From: Prorocentrum cordatum
Taxonomy: Eukaryota; Sar; Dinophyceae; Prorocentrales; Prorocentraceae
Length of the DNA stretch: 64,000 nt
Direction: 5' to 3'
Assembly: GCA_963575745.1 (NCBI GenBank)
Contig: CAUYUJ010016060.1
Span: forward strand, 1,086,460-1,150,459
A program made the position numbers and the translations under genes. The notes below the pieces were generated by a model. That model saw nothing but the letters and a program-made list of their open reading frames with translations, did not search any database and had not been told where the DNA came from. Position 1 is the first letter of the stretch; each line of letters opens with the position of its first letter. Positions 41,451-52,679 of this stretch are shown here, piece by piece.

Positions 41451-41569
41451 CTTTGCGTATGGGCCGACTTTGCTTTTATGACGCGTCCATGGGGATGCAG
41501 GCCGAATCCCGCTTCTTCTCCGACCTGGAGGAATCGCGACGTGGGATGGGGTCTTTCGTTGGTCTCGGG

Positions 41570-41790
41570 AAATTGGAGGCCCTTTTAGGGCCCGGGTCTA
41601 GAATCGGCGCCTCCCGGAACCTCTCCACATCAGGGACCTCCTCGGGGGTCCTTTCGGGCTCCAGGCTCTGGGGAGTGTTTGGGGGAGGGGTGTACAGTGT
41701 AGCACGTTGCATGGTGGACTTGTGTCGTCTTGGGGCCGTCTTGGGCCCGTCTTGGACCATCTGGGTGGGGTCGTCTTGGCCCGTGGGGCC
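41570..41790 (+). repeat. Weak 12-mer array
   Basis: GGGGCCGTCTTGGGCCCGTC and related steps at 41720-41790, decayed toward 41570. Confidence 0.55.
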
Positions 41791-42134
41791 GTTGCCCGAG
41801 GCGTCTGATCTGTTGCTAGAAGGCAATCTGAAGACCAACGGGAAGCCAATTCGAGCCATCCGTTGAGCCAACGGGGTGCCAATTTCAGCCATTTGCGGCT
41901 GTTTAGGCCACCTGGACCTGGGATGCATAACACAACGCCGAGGGCGGATGCTTCGCGACACTTTTGCCTCGCTTCCTCCCCCCGCGCGATCCTTTTAATG
42001 TGTGTGGGGGGGGGATCGCAAGCGTGCGTGGTGATTCATAGAGCTCTTCCACACTGGCGGCTGCCCATGGTCATTCGAGCTGCAGGTGGAGGTTTTTGTT
42101 CCATTTGGCCCTGCCGCTGGTTCATCATTCTAAG

Positions 42135-42292
42135 GCGGGGAAAACACACAGACACAATCGTCGATTCCTCAGAAAATATGGAAAATATGGGAAGTGGGGT
42201 GGAAGGCAAAAACCCAGAAAATATTGGAAAATATTGGGAGCCATGTTATTTGTGTGTAGTCATTTGTGTTTCCCAGGGCCCCTTCGAATTCG
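42135..42292 (+). mobile_element. Family D element, copy 4
   Basis: GGGGAAAACACACAGACACA, then AATCGTCGATTCCTC, AAAATATGGAAAATATGGGA and TTATTTGTGTGTAGTC, ending near TTTCCCAGGGCCCC. Confidence 0.7.
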
Positions 42293-42765
42293 TGAGAGTC
42301 AGGTTGAGTTCCCGAAGCTGCGGGCTGCCCTCCTCTTCCACTCCTTGCCCTTCCCTGCTTCCCTCGCCTCCCTTCTTCTTCTCCCTCTCCTCCTGGCTGC
42401 TCCCTGGGAGTACGGAGGCCGCCTGTCCACCAGGCCAAGATGGCATTCATATGTTTCACCGTTCGGCACAACTTCGCTGTAACTATCTTGCAGTGATCGA
42501 GGGTGAGGTCATCGCCAGGGCAGTATCTTGCCGTGAAAAATGAGTCATCCGTGGTGGTATCGCAAAACCGAACAACTAGATCTGAATGCATTTGGCCACT
42601 GCCGTCAGCCCCCCCTGCCCATCGAGATCTTACTCGTCGGCTTCGTCATCCTCCTACTCCTGCTCCTCCTGCTGGGGACTCTTGGGAACCTCCTGGGACC
42701 ATCTTCGGTCCCTCCAAAAACTCCCGTTCCCGCTTAGCCATCTCTGATCCCCAGGAGTCCATTGA
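42293..42765. other. Unassigned sequence
   Basis: Pyrimidine-rich near 42350-42400 and 42640-42680. No gene supported. Confidence 0.3.
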
Positions 42766-42945
42766 TACAGTCGGGGCCCTGAAGAAGGAACCCTTTTCGT
42801 TGGGGAGGGGCTCCGTGTTCCTTAATTGTTTCGCAGCTTGCCTTAGATTTCCCATAGGGTTTCGATGCGAAATCGAAGTTTAACTTATGGAAAATAGGGG
42901 CCTCGTTCCTTGTTTAGGGTTCCTTAGGTCAACGCCTCGACTGTA
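42766..42945 (+). mobile_element. Family C element, copy 3
   Basis: 180 bp from TACAGTCGGGGCCCTGAAGA to GTCAACGCCTCGACTGTA. Differs from copy 2 mainly around TTAGATTTCCCATAGGG. Confidence 0.85.
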
Positions 42946-43609
42946 AGGCATCGGCCTGCCGGCAGGCGCCCCACTGAATTGTCCTACCCCCCGATGGCCC
43001 CCGGGGACCCCCGCACAAGCTCTGGGACTCCTGAGGACGCCTGCGCGAGAAGATTTTTCACGGCAAGGTGTCTTCTACTGTAGGCTGCTCCCCGCCCGTT
43101 TTCTCCCCCTCGCCCTCGCCCTCCCCTCCCCCCGGGCCCCTCCCCGCTGCCCCTGGGGGACCAGGGCCCCTTTCTCCTTACTGTACGCTCCCACCCTTCC
43201 CCATCCATCCTCCCCCCGCCCTCCCTCCCCCCTCGCCCTAGCCGCTCCCCCGTGCCCCCCCTTCCCTCCCGCCGCCCCGGAAGGACAAGAATCTCGGTGG
43301 CCCCGCGCTGTGGAGCAGATACTGCCCGGCGAGCCCTCGCAGTTGTGGTCGTCGTCGTCCGCGCCGTCGTTCTCTGTCGTCGTCGCCGTTGTCGTACAGC
43401 GTTGATGTCGTCGACGTCTCTCCTCCTTCCGGGTTCGAGCGTTTTCGTTAGCTTCTGGCGGCTTTCAAGATTCGACATGCTTTGCAGCAGTTGAGCCTCG
43501 CCGAGAGCGTTCTGGGGGTGCCCCAATTAGGAGCCGCCATAGGCTCGAGTTATGACCCGAAGTTTCGACTTCCTCCCGTTGCGCAAGAAATCATGTCGGG
43601 AGGCTCATA
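42946..43609. other. Unassigned, C-rich
   Basis: 43080-43270 is dominated by CCCTCGCCC and CCTCCCC steps. No gene recognised. Confidence 0.35.
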
Positions 43610-43696
43610 CATTCATATGTATATATATGTGTATACGAGTGTATCTCTCTATATATGTATGTTTAGATGTATACCTATATATATATACATACCAGA

Positions 43697-43731
<35 letters not shown>

Positions 43732-43735
43732 AGAT
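43610..43735. repeat. AT-rich microsatellite
   Basis: ATATGTATATATATGTGTAT-like sequence, then TCTATATATATATATATATA. One of few strongly AT-rich spots. Confidence 0.85.
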
Positions 43736-45049
43736 TGCATTGGCGCTTCGTGCCATGCGCGTTGTTCCAGGTTCTCCCTGGCAAAGCAATAAATCATCGC
43801 TTGCTTCAGCGGGGGGACCTCGAAGCCTGGACGGGCGACCTGCTCATTTTTCTGATATCCTTGATGCCTGTTGACACCGCGTTCGCCCGATGCGCTTGCA
43901 CGCTTGTGCGCAGGAGTGGGGGGAAAATGATGATTGTTTCACGCGCGAAGGTCCTTTGAGGAAACAAAGGACGTTCCCATGACACGCCGAAGAAGTCGCA
44001 GTAGCTCCGAACAAATCGATTTTTGGTAGCTTCCTGAATGTCTGGGGGGCCCTAGGCACTCAGGAAATCTTCGGTCGTCGAACTTCGAATATTCTCTCTG
44101 TTCGATCGCTTTCTCCCCGTGCACCTGACATTGGACCCGCATTGCGGTCCCATTCGGGTGGTCCCGTCCACGTGTCCACCGGGAGCCTGGCAACGTTACG
44201 CAGGACCTGTGCACATTAACCCCGAGATCCGCCTCAACCGGGGGCGAACTCCTCGCTTCGCCAGCGGCCCTGCCCCCAGGCCTCGGACTGCAAGTGGCAA
44301 TCCGCCAGGCGGGCCCGTGGCCGCTCCCCCGGCAGCAGCATCGTCCGGCCGCCGCTGCTCCGTGCGCCCACCGTCGTCGTCGCCTTCTCCGCGGGCGACC
44401 TGTCTGTACCATACCGCGCTGGCGTCTTCCGGGGCGCCGATCCCCGACCCCGCAACGGTACGGCGCATAGTTCTGTGACCCTCGGGGCCGAAGATCTATG
44501 CACCGAGCGTGGCCTGAGGGGAGTGCAGGCATGATGCGGTGCATGTGCGCCGTTCGCGTAACTTCCGTCCGCCCCCCCCCCCACCTACCCTTTCCATCGT
44601 CATTACTCCACCCGCCGCCCGCCATTTCGCCCTCTGCTCCGTCCTTCCCTTTCCCCCCATCCCCCCTTCTTCGCGCCCTCCCACTGCCTTCCTCCATCCT
44701 CAGCCTCCATCCTCCTGCCCTCCTCCCTGCGCGCCTCCTTGTTCTTCCCGCGCCTTTGCACTTCTTTCTTCCCCCTTACCTCCCTTCCTTCCCTCTATAC
44801 AGCTACTCAATCTGAATGCTATGATCCTCTCTCTCTCCTCGAGCTGTCAGGAACATCTCCCGCCCCCTCCGAACCCTGTCTTCTCCCACACAGGATTGGG
44901 CCGATCTATGTTTGTCCATGTGCTCTTGCACTTCGATAGTTGCCGGTATTTCCATAATGGTACTCTCGTTTAGCGTGGGCCTAATTTTCGAGTCGGTGTT
45001 GTGCTCCCGTCGTTAAGAATGGAGCTCTCGCCCCATCGTGGGCCATTTT
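43736..45049. other. Unassigned sequence
   Basis: 44570-44810 is pyrimidine-rich. A 252-codon minus-strand frame (43939-44697) has no recognisable domain. No element seen. Confidence 0.3.
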
Positions 45050-45610
45050 CAAGGATCCCACAGGTCTTGCAGGCCTAGAAGAGATCTCGCAGGTCCCACA
45101 GGTGTCGCATGTCTCACAGCTGTCGCAGGTCGCCTCACAGGTCCCAAAGGTACCACTAGTCCGACATGCCCCACACGTCCCATAGTTGTCACAGGCGTCT
45201 TGCAGGTCCCATCGTTCGAACAAGTCCGACAGGTCACGCAGGTCCCACAGGTCTCACAGGTGTCGCATGTCTGACAGGTCCCACCGACGTCTCCCATGTC
45301 CCAACGGTCCCGCCGGTGCCCCCGGTCCCAAACGGCTCACAGGCCCCACAAGTCCCACAGGACCCACAGAACCCACAGGTCCCACAGGTGTCGCAGGTCT
45401 CACAGGCCCAAATGGCCACACATGTCCCCCAGGCCGCATAGGTTCCACAAGTTCCGCAGGTGCTGCAGGTCCCACAGATACACAGTTCCCACCTGCCCCA
45501 CAGGTCCCACATGTCCCACACGTCCCACAGGACACTGAAGACCCACATGTTCCACAGGTCCCACAGATCGCACAAGTCCCACAGTTCCCATCTGCCCCAC
45601 GGCTTCCACA
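45050..45610 (+). repeat. 9-bp CACAGGTCC array
   Basis: About 55 degenerate copies of CACAGGTCC with TCGCAGGTC, GTCGCATGT and CCCACAAGT variants. A multiple of three, it reads as QVPQVPQ on plus and TCGTCGTC on minus. Confidence 0.85.
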
Positions 45611-46155
45611 GATCACCTCTGCTGCCGTTGCATTGCCTTGCTGGGGTAATGGAGTTCCAGGTCGGTCATGACACGCGTCTGTGGATAGAGACACGAACAG
45701 CGCAATTGAAAGGGACGGGAGGGAGTGGTGGGATGTCAGATGTGGCGCGAGCGCACCTAGCATGCCTCACCTCCTCTCTCCTCCCTCGCTCCTCCCTGAA
45801 CCTTCGTCATCCCGTATCCCTCCTTCTCTCCCTGGATCCGTCTCTTGCTGTTGGCTGCGGCCCGAAGGCCGCAGGTTGGAGACCAACGGGTCACGCAGGG
45901 GGATTCGGACACTTCGGACTGACTGCAGCAGACAGGATGAAGGGCGGGGTGTGGACTGTGTACTAGAACAAAGAGGTCAAAGAGATCGTGTCTTCCTCCT
46001 CGCTCCTCTTCCCGCGCCCCTCCTCCGCGCCCTCTGCACGGAAGCTCTCCCTGCCAGTTCTTTTGCCGCCCGGAGACCTGGACGCCTCAGGAGCGCCCGT
46101 CGTCTCAGAGAAGCTCGCCGTCGTTTCATCGCCGATCGATCAACACGGCGAAGGT

Positions 46156-46404
46156 TGCAGTTTTTCTCGTCTCTGAACAGCTTGTCTGTACTCCAGATTT
46201 CGTAATAGAGGGAGGGGGGTCTCATTTCGGGGGGGGGTCTCTTCCAGGCTACCTTGGAGGGCCTGGGGGGTCTGGGGACGATGTCTTGGAGGATTCTCCC
46301 ACGGGGGAGGTCTGAAATGGCTTGTCTTGGAGGGTCCAGACCCCCTCCCTTTTATTACGAGATCTGGAGTGCAGTTGTTCTCGTCGCTGAACAGCTTGTC
46401 TGTA
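46156..46404. mobile_element. Inverted-repeat element flanked by 35-bp direct repeats
   Basis: The outer 35-mers (46156-46190 and 46370-46404) both read TGCAGTT-TTCTCGTC-CTGAACAGCTTGTCTGTA, with two differences. Immediately inside are inverted repeats: CTCCAGATTTCGTAATA then GGGAGGGGGGTC at 46191, and GACCCCCTCCC then TATTACGAGATCTGGAG at about 46338-46369. The layout is direct repeat, inverted repeat, core, inverted repeat, direct repeat. Confidence 0.75.
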
Positions 46405-47204
46405 AGCCTCTGCTGCTAGCGCCCAGCGTAGCAGAAGTCCGGGCTACCCGAATCCGTGGCCCATCGTGGACCCTCATCGCATAAAGGTGTGCAGCTGTTT
46501 AGGGTTTTCTGCCCAAAAGGTGTCATTTGGATGTCCGCTGTGTTGCTCGCACTGTTACTTCGCTGGTCGTTCCCGTACCAGTTTGTCACCCGCAGCGGTC
46601 GCGAAATCTCCCGATCGAGTTTGTTGCCGCCCAGGTGGAATGGAAAACGGCCGGCTTGCAATTTGTTGCGTGGAACCCATGAGTTTGTCTGGAAAGGCAA
46701 GGTCTTTCTTCCACAGCAGCACAGGGTTCCGTCGGTTGGGTGCGACAAGCTGTTTCCTGCCTAAGTCGTTTCTAACAGTTCGGGCAGCTCTGAAGGAAAA
46801 CGTCCAACACCACCAGATGCCAGAAGTCTTCAGCTTGCCCAGGAGGGGCCATGCCAACAATGTGACGCTCGCTGATGCGGTTGTCTAGGATTGACCGACT
46901 CTCGCCATTACAGCCAGAATCATCCATAAGGGCGACCAGGTTTTTGTTATCCACCCGAGCACCTTTGGTCGCTTGCATCCTCTTCTCCATCCTCCTTCCT
47001 GCCTCAAGGACAGGAGCCATGGGAGGCAGAGACCATTAGTTTTGCCGTCATAGTAAGGCTGCCGAGTGGCGCCACAAATCCGTCCCTGCCATTGCTCCTG
47101 GCACTGAGCCTGTTCGTGGGCATGGAGGCCGTGGTAGACCCTGCGCTCCTGCATCCTCTTCTCCATCCTCCTGTCCCCCTCGTAGCGGAGGCGGGGAAAA
47201 GGAG
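46405..47204. other. Unassigned, non-repetitive
   Basis: Less GC-biased than most of the window and without tandem repeats. Minus-strand frames (46772-47020, 46885-47166) look moderately protein-like but match nothing I know. TGCATCCTCTTCTCCATCCT occurs twice (46976, 47151). Confidence 0.35.
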
Positions 47205-47345
47205 GAATCTGAGGAGGAGAAGGAGGGAGAGGATTGGGAAACGGAGGGGAGGTAGAAAGAGGTAGACGAGCAAGAGGACGAGGAGGAGGGAGGTGGAGGC
47301 GGAGGGGAAGGAGGTGGAAGAGGAGGAGGAGGGATGAGGGAGGGA
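47205..47345. repeat. GGA/GAG purine tract
   Basis: GAGGAGGAGAAGGAGGGAG-type sequence with GACGAG interruptions. Confidence 0.8.
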
Positions 47346-47454
47346 GGGAAGCCTCCTCCTTTCCCCGTGTTGGCCGCCTTGCCTGGGCCGTGCATCCTCA
47401 CACTCGCCATTGCTTCTGGACGTTACATAATGGCCGTCGGCGTGGGCTGTGAGC

Positions 47455-47640
47455 CAGAGGCATCTTGGATGCCTCTTGGGGCCTTTAGGCATACCTCTCG
47501 GGGACTTCTTGGAGTCCTCTACGAAGCATCTTGGGGGCCTGGTTGGGGCGTCTTTGGCGCTTCTTGGGGTCTCTTGGAGGCGACATACGGATCTCTGTGG
47601 CCTCTTGAGAGCCTCTTGAGGGTCATGTTAAGCGGTTGGG
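47455..47640 (+). repeat. 12-mer array
   Basis: GGATGCCTCTTGGGGCC, GGGGCGTCTTTGGCGCTTC and similar steps of the GGGGGCCTCTTG family. Confidence 0.65.
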
Positions 47641-47884
47641 CGCCAACTTCAGGGGGAGAGATTCCGCGGGGCCCTTCGAGGTATTATTTCTTGAGCCCTT
47701 CTTAGGCCTTTCAACTCTTGGAAGGCCAGCCGCCTGGAATGTGGGCAAACGAGGCCACATAGCTCACCAAGCATACGGCACCGCCCATGGGGGACCAGGG
47801 CGGCCACCATTCCTTGCGGCAAACACTCCCAGTTTCGTTTGACGCAAGTGAGAACCTCTAGATTCTCCGTCCGCGCACCTCGAT

Positions 47885-47960
47885 CCAGCTCCCTCCTCGT
47901 CCTCCTCCTCCTCCTCCTCCTCCTCCTCCTCCTCCTCCTCCTCCTCCTCCTCCTCCTCTC
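47885..47960. repeat. CTC trinucleotide tract
   Basis: Almost pure CTC for about 70 bp. Confidence 0.95.
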
Positions 47961-48589
47961 CTCGCCTACCGGCGGTCCCTGCGAGTAGGTGCGGCTTGAT
48001 CTTCGGACTCCTCTACGCTGGGTCCTCCTCCTCCCCCATCGCCGTTCTGACAATTGATGAGGTGTGCAGTGCCCTGAGGCCGCGCGTTCTCGCCCATGCT
48101 GCGGTGGTACTTCAGCACCCTCCTCAGAGTCCCCCGGATCACACCGTAGTCCGGGCGTTTGCGACTGCGTGCTGCTGCAGGTGTGGGCAGCTCTTGAAAC
48201 GCATAGGGTTCCGCGAGCCCCACTCCGATTCATCCTGCCCGTTCTCGCCGCAGCATTTGCGTCCTCGTCGGACGGGGCTTGGACGAGGATGAATGTGTTC
48301 CAGAGCTCTCAGAGCCTCGCGGAACGCTCTGCTAAGGCCGCGGCGCCCGATGCGTCCTTCAGAGACGCTGGATCTCAGAGATGTTCGATCCATCCTCTTC
48401 TGATGTTATCCTCGTCCTGGCCTCTCCTCACCTCGCCTCCCCCCTCGCCCTCGATCGCCAGCAAGGTGGGGCCACGCGCACCCGACGTGGACCCTCGCGC
48501 CGTCGCCGCGCGCGGCGCGCGCCTTGTGCTTGCGCCTCGGCGGGCTTCGGGAGAGGACGCAAGGAGGAGGTCGCGAAGAAGAGGACGCG
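47961..48589. other. Unassigned sequence
   Basis: Overlapping frames of up to 225 codons; no known domain and no element seen. Confidence 0.3.
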
Positions 48590-48692
48590 AGGAGGGGGAG
48601 GAGGAGGCGAGACGCAAGGAGGACGCGAGGAGGACGAGCGAGGACGACGACGACGACGAGGACGAGGAGGAGGACGAGGAGGAGCAGGAGGG
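48590..48692. repeat. GGA/GAC tract
   Basis: GGAGGAGGCGAGACGCAAGG leading into GACGACGACGACGACGAG. Confidence 0.85.
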
Positions 48693-48884
48693 CCCGCCAA
48701 TGTCGTTGAGCAAGGGTGGTTTGCGTGGCTGGCAGCTCTAGGTCGGCCCTTAGACTCCTCCCAGGGCGCCAACGCACGGATTCTCCGAGCTGCGTCCAGC
48801 CGTGGCAGCGCCGCCCCCGAAGGCCGCCTACCGTTGTTGTAACTTGCCCTCGTCCGTTCTTAAGTCCCTGCAAGACTTATCGAA

Positions 48885-49160
48885 AGATAATGGATGCGTT
48901 TAGATGCGATCTGGCCCTGGCGCAGGCGAGAAGCCCATCTTTTATTTTTTCTGCAACGGCGACAATATAGATACTATGTTCAGTTGCGCGCCCCCGGCCT
49001 GCGCGGGAGCGCCGCCGTATCTAAACGCATCTATGTTCCAAACATAGTTTCAATCATTTGGGATCGTATCTATTTCTCTTCTAGAAACATATATATATAT
49101 ATTCGTATCTAGCTGTTTCAAAAAATGGCAGTGCCGCGACGTATCTATTCGTATCTCATT
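48885..49160. mobile_element. CGTATCTA-family element
   Basis: ATGCGTTTAGATGCGATC (48893-48910) faces CGTATCTAAACGCAT (49016-49030) in inverse orientation. Further CGTATCTATT units follow at 49064, 49104 and 49140. The same octamer-based motif recurs at 49855-49975 and 51635-51700. Confidence 0.55.
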
Positions 49161-49387
49161 TTTGTCAGAACGAATGCAGTTGGCTGTGCTCCCGGCGCGA
49201 ACAAGATCCATGATAGTGGCCGAAGCAATGAACAACGGGATGAGGATAGTGGGATGCCGTAGCGATGAGGAGTGAGGGGACGAGCGACGACGCACATACG
49301 ACGAGGAGGAGGATGGATAACAACGACGAAACGAAATTTAGGAGAAAACTGTGTAGGAACAGGGTACCGTGGGATGGGGAGAGCAAA

Positions 49388-49660
49388 GAGGAGGAGGAGG
49401 AGGAGGAGCACGAGGAGGAGGAGGAGGAGGAGGAGGAGAAGGAGTCGAGGAGGAGGAGGAGGAGAGGTATGGTACAGTAGGTTTGGTAGGTATGACATAC
49501 TATGGCATGATATGGTAAGTATGAGCTGTTATAGTAGGGTTGGTATTGTATGGTGGGTATCGCATTGTAGGTGTGGTGTTGTAGGTATGGTACGGTAGGT
49601 AGACGTGGTATTGGTATGGTACGCAGTGGTATGGTATAGTAGGGAGGCGGGATAAGGAGA
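49388..49660. repeat. GGA tract, then GGTATGGTA repeat
   Basis: 49388-49463 is a GGA run. 49464-49660 consists of GGTATGGTACAGTAGG-like steps with about 10-bp spacing. Confidence 0.75.
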
Positions 49661-49854
49661 AGGAGGATATGGAACAGGAGAGGGTGTTGTAGGAAAACAA
49701 GAGCCCCACTCAGGGTACGGGGAACAATAGCCCTGCTCAGGATGTGGCGACAGAAGAGAAGAGACGACGAGCACCGAGGAGGGCGGATGAGGAGGCTCCA
49801 AGAGGAGCGAGGGGCGAGAATGATCGATCGTGGGCGTGCGCAGGTGACATGGCG

Positions 49855-49975
49855 CCGTATCTATTCGTATATATTTCTGGTAGACATGTTTTCCAGCGAT
49901 GGGCGCCACATTGAACCGTATCTAAACATATCTGTTCGTATCTAAAAAAGACACCGTATCTAAAATTCTAGACGT
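49855..49975 (+). repeat. CGTATCTA repeats
   Basis: CGTATCTATTCGTATAT, then CGTATCTAAACATATCTG and two more CGTATCTAAA units; related to 48885 and 51635. Confidence 0.65.
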
Positions 49976-50229
49976 TTCGCGTATCCCCACCAGTGCTGCA
50001 CGCGATTTGGGCAGTACAGGTGACCCGCCTACCGCCTGCCCTTGCCACTCGACGGCCCGCCGCTGAGGTGCTGCGTGAGGCTCCGGCCCACCGCTTTAGG
50101 TTAATTCGTCTGTGCGCGCCCCGCTCTGACTTGACTCGCCGCTGGCGCGCTCGCCTGCGGCCGCTGACGAAAAAATATCCCCATCAGCCCATCCAGAAAC
50201 GATGTCCAGGCGAGTTGAGGTGATCAGGG

Positions 50230-50445
50230 AAGTGCGGCAGCAAAGAGGAGGACGGCCGAACCGTGCAAAGGAGTGAGGAGGATAAGGAGGAGGTGGATGG
50301 ATGGATGGATGAGGGAGCGGGAGGAAGGAGGATGAATAGGATGAGGAGGAGCCGGAGGAGGAGCCGGAGGAGGAGGAGGAGGAGGAGGAGGAGGAGGAAG
50401 AGAAGGAGTAGGAGCAGGAAGGAGGAACAGGAGGAGGAGGAGGGC
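50230..50445. repeat. GGA tract
   Basis: GGAGGA with GATGGATGGATGGATG at 50295 and GCCGGAGGAG steps at 50350. Confidence 0.85.
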
Positions 50446-50459
50446 AAGCACAAGGGCCA

Positions 50460-50720
50460 GAGGTCTCTTGGATGCCTCTCGGAGCCTCTTGGAGTATCTC
50501 TTGGGCGATTCTTGGTGGCCTCTTGGGACGTCTTGGGCGTCTCTTGGCGATCCTGGGGGGCTCTTCGGGGTCTTGGGTGCCTCTGGGGGGGCCTCTTGGG
50601 GCCGCTTAGGGTCTTCTTGGGGGCCTCCTGGGGGCCTCTTGGGGGCCTCGTGGGGCCATCTTGGGGCCATCTTGGGACCTCTTGGGGCCTCCTGGGCGCT
50701 TCTTGGGCCATCTTGGAGGA
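50460..50720 (+). repeat. GGGGGCCTCTTG 12-mer array
   Basis: Good copies at 50590-50700 (GGGGGCCTCTTGGGGGCCTC), more decayed to the left. Confidence 0.75.
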
Positions 50721-51009
50721 GATCGGTCAACGAAGGGGGTTTCCTCAATGAAGGTCCCCCCCAGGCCACAATGGGGCCAAAACCCTAATACAGTCAATGA
50801 TTTTGGCTTCCTCGCCGAGGCCGTTTTGGACGCTCTAACTACCCGCGGCCCCGCCCCGTCCAGGTCCAGGGGAGGGGGTAGGGGGAGGGGTCAAGACCCC
50901 CTCCCCGCCCGCAAGCAGTCTCGCTCACTCCCACCCGCCCTCCCAACACATACGTAGCACCCGAGTCTGGCCCGAGCCTCAGCATATTCAGCAGTCGTCT
51001 TTGGATGGG

Positions 51010-51058
51010 CAGCTACTGGGGGCCAATCCGCCGCCGCCGCCGCCTCCGCCGCCGCCGC

Positions 51059-51089
<31 letters not shown>

Positions 51090-51250
51090 GCGCCCGCCGC
51101 CGCCGCCCCGCCGCCGCCGCCGCCGCCGCCGCGCCGCCGCCGCCGCCGCCGCCGCCCGCCGCCGCCCGCCGCCGCCGCCGCCGCCGCCGCCCCCCGCTGC
51201 CAAACCGCCGCCGCAGCCGCCCCCGCTGCCAAACCGCCGCCGCGCCGCTG

Positions 51251-51294
<44 letters not shown>

Positions 51295-51365
51295 CCCGCC
51301 ACCGCCGCCGCAGCCGCCGCAGCCGCCGCCGCCGCCGCCGCCGCCGCCGCAGCAGCCGCCGCTGG
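51010..51365. repeat. CGG/CCG trinucleotide tract, about 350 bp
   Basis: CCG repeats with CGC, CTG, CAG and CCA interruptions. Two longer islands, CCCCGCTGCCAAACCGCC, are duplicated at 51191 and 51220. It reads as Ala, Pro or Arg runs on one strand and Gly, Ala or Arg runs on the other. Confidence 0.95.
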
Positions 51366-51376
51366 CGCCAAGTGTA

Positions 51377-51530
51377 CTCTGCATTGTTTTTGACAGGGAT
51401 GGTGGGGGGGGGGCCGCATCGGGTTGGCTGCGCATGTTCCGAATTTGGAGGCAGAGTGTGTTTTGTATCGCTTTTTACAAGGGATGGTTGGGGGGTGTTG
51501 TCATGGACTCGGGTTGGCCCCCAGTCGCCT
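51377..51530 (+). repeat. Roughly 80-bp imperfect duplication
   Basis: CTCTGCATTGTTTTTGACAG then GGGATGGTGGGG, followed by AGTGTGTTTTGTATCGC then AAGGGATGGTTGGGGGG, each leading into CGGGTTGGC. Confidence 0.55.
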
Positions 51531-51634
51531 GGGGGAGGGGGTGTTTATGAATAGGGAACAGTGATAAACCCTTCCCCGAAGGGGAAGAGGGAGGGGTGGC
51601 TGGATTTGGAAGAAAACGTACCTCCCGTATTAAA

Positions 51635-51700
51635 AAAAAAACAGACATCGTATCTAAACGCATTTATTTTTGAAGCATATCTATTCGTATCTATTTTTCC
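51635..51700 (+). repeat. CGTATCTA repeats
   Basis: ATCGTATCTAAACGCATTTA and ATATCTATTCGTATCTATTT. Matches the right half of the unit at 49016-49150. Confidence 0.65.
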
Positions 51701-52619
51701 CGACGAAAGCGCTGCAAAACACATATTATTCAGGGGGAAGTTTAGATACCATGCGGTCCTTCCGAGTGCAGCTGCCGCTGGGGAAATGAGCAACCAACAT
51801 CGGTTTTTATCTGCAACGTGTCCCCAGCTGCCTGCGGCCATTCCTGCGCGGCATTCCGCCAGCCTCTGGTTGGGTTGGGCCGTTTGGGGGGAGGGGGGGC
51901 GGGAAAGGTATGTAAAACAAATATTTCCCCGAACAGCACCCAGTGAACTGCGGGGCAGCCGGGGGTACCCGCCCGCGCGGCACCCCACCAGTTCCCATGC
52001 TGGGAGGGCCGCCGGGAGGACCCCTCCGCGGGGGCTCAAGGCCGGGCGCCCCCGGCACCAGCGTCGGCGTCAGCTGAGTCAGTTGGCGGAACCCCCGGCC
52101 GAGGGGAGGATACGCAGGCCGGGCACTAGGGCGCCCGCCTGCATGTAGGTGCCCGCGCCGGGCGGCCCGGCCTGGCGCGCAGACCCAGCAGCGCGGGTCT
52201 GATCAAACCGAGCGGGAGGAAGGAAGGTCGAGGTGGGAGGACGAGGAGTAGGACGAGAGGAAGGGCAGCAGCGTTGTTGAGGACGAGTAGTTTGCAGGAC
52301 GAGCGGGACAGGCAATCGTTGTCCGATGCGGGGGCGGGGGCCCCTCCTGGCTTTCGTTACCCCAAGGGCAGGGAGTCCCATGGCGAACGATGGATCGGCG
52401 CGGCGTTCGTCGCGCCACGGTGGTCAAGGTACCCGCGACCAAGTCCGATACCGACAACACCAGGCGGAGCGACGAGGACAGCGCCTGCGGTAACGCTACG
52501 CGTTACTACTGGCTGGAGTCAGCCGAGACCCCTTTGCGAGAGCGGAGGACGGCAGCAACCTGGAGCAGCGGCCAGGCGCCGTCTGATCTCCGCCGCACGC
52601 AGGGAAGGGCATACCACTG
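51701..52619. other. Unassigned sequence
   Basis: No gene or element recognised; a 195-codon plus-strand frame (51561-52148) has no known domain. Confidence 0.3.
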
Positions 52620-52679
52620 TCAGCAACAGCGATCGCCATCGTCTCGACAGCCGACCTTCGCCTCGACACGCACCGATTT

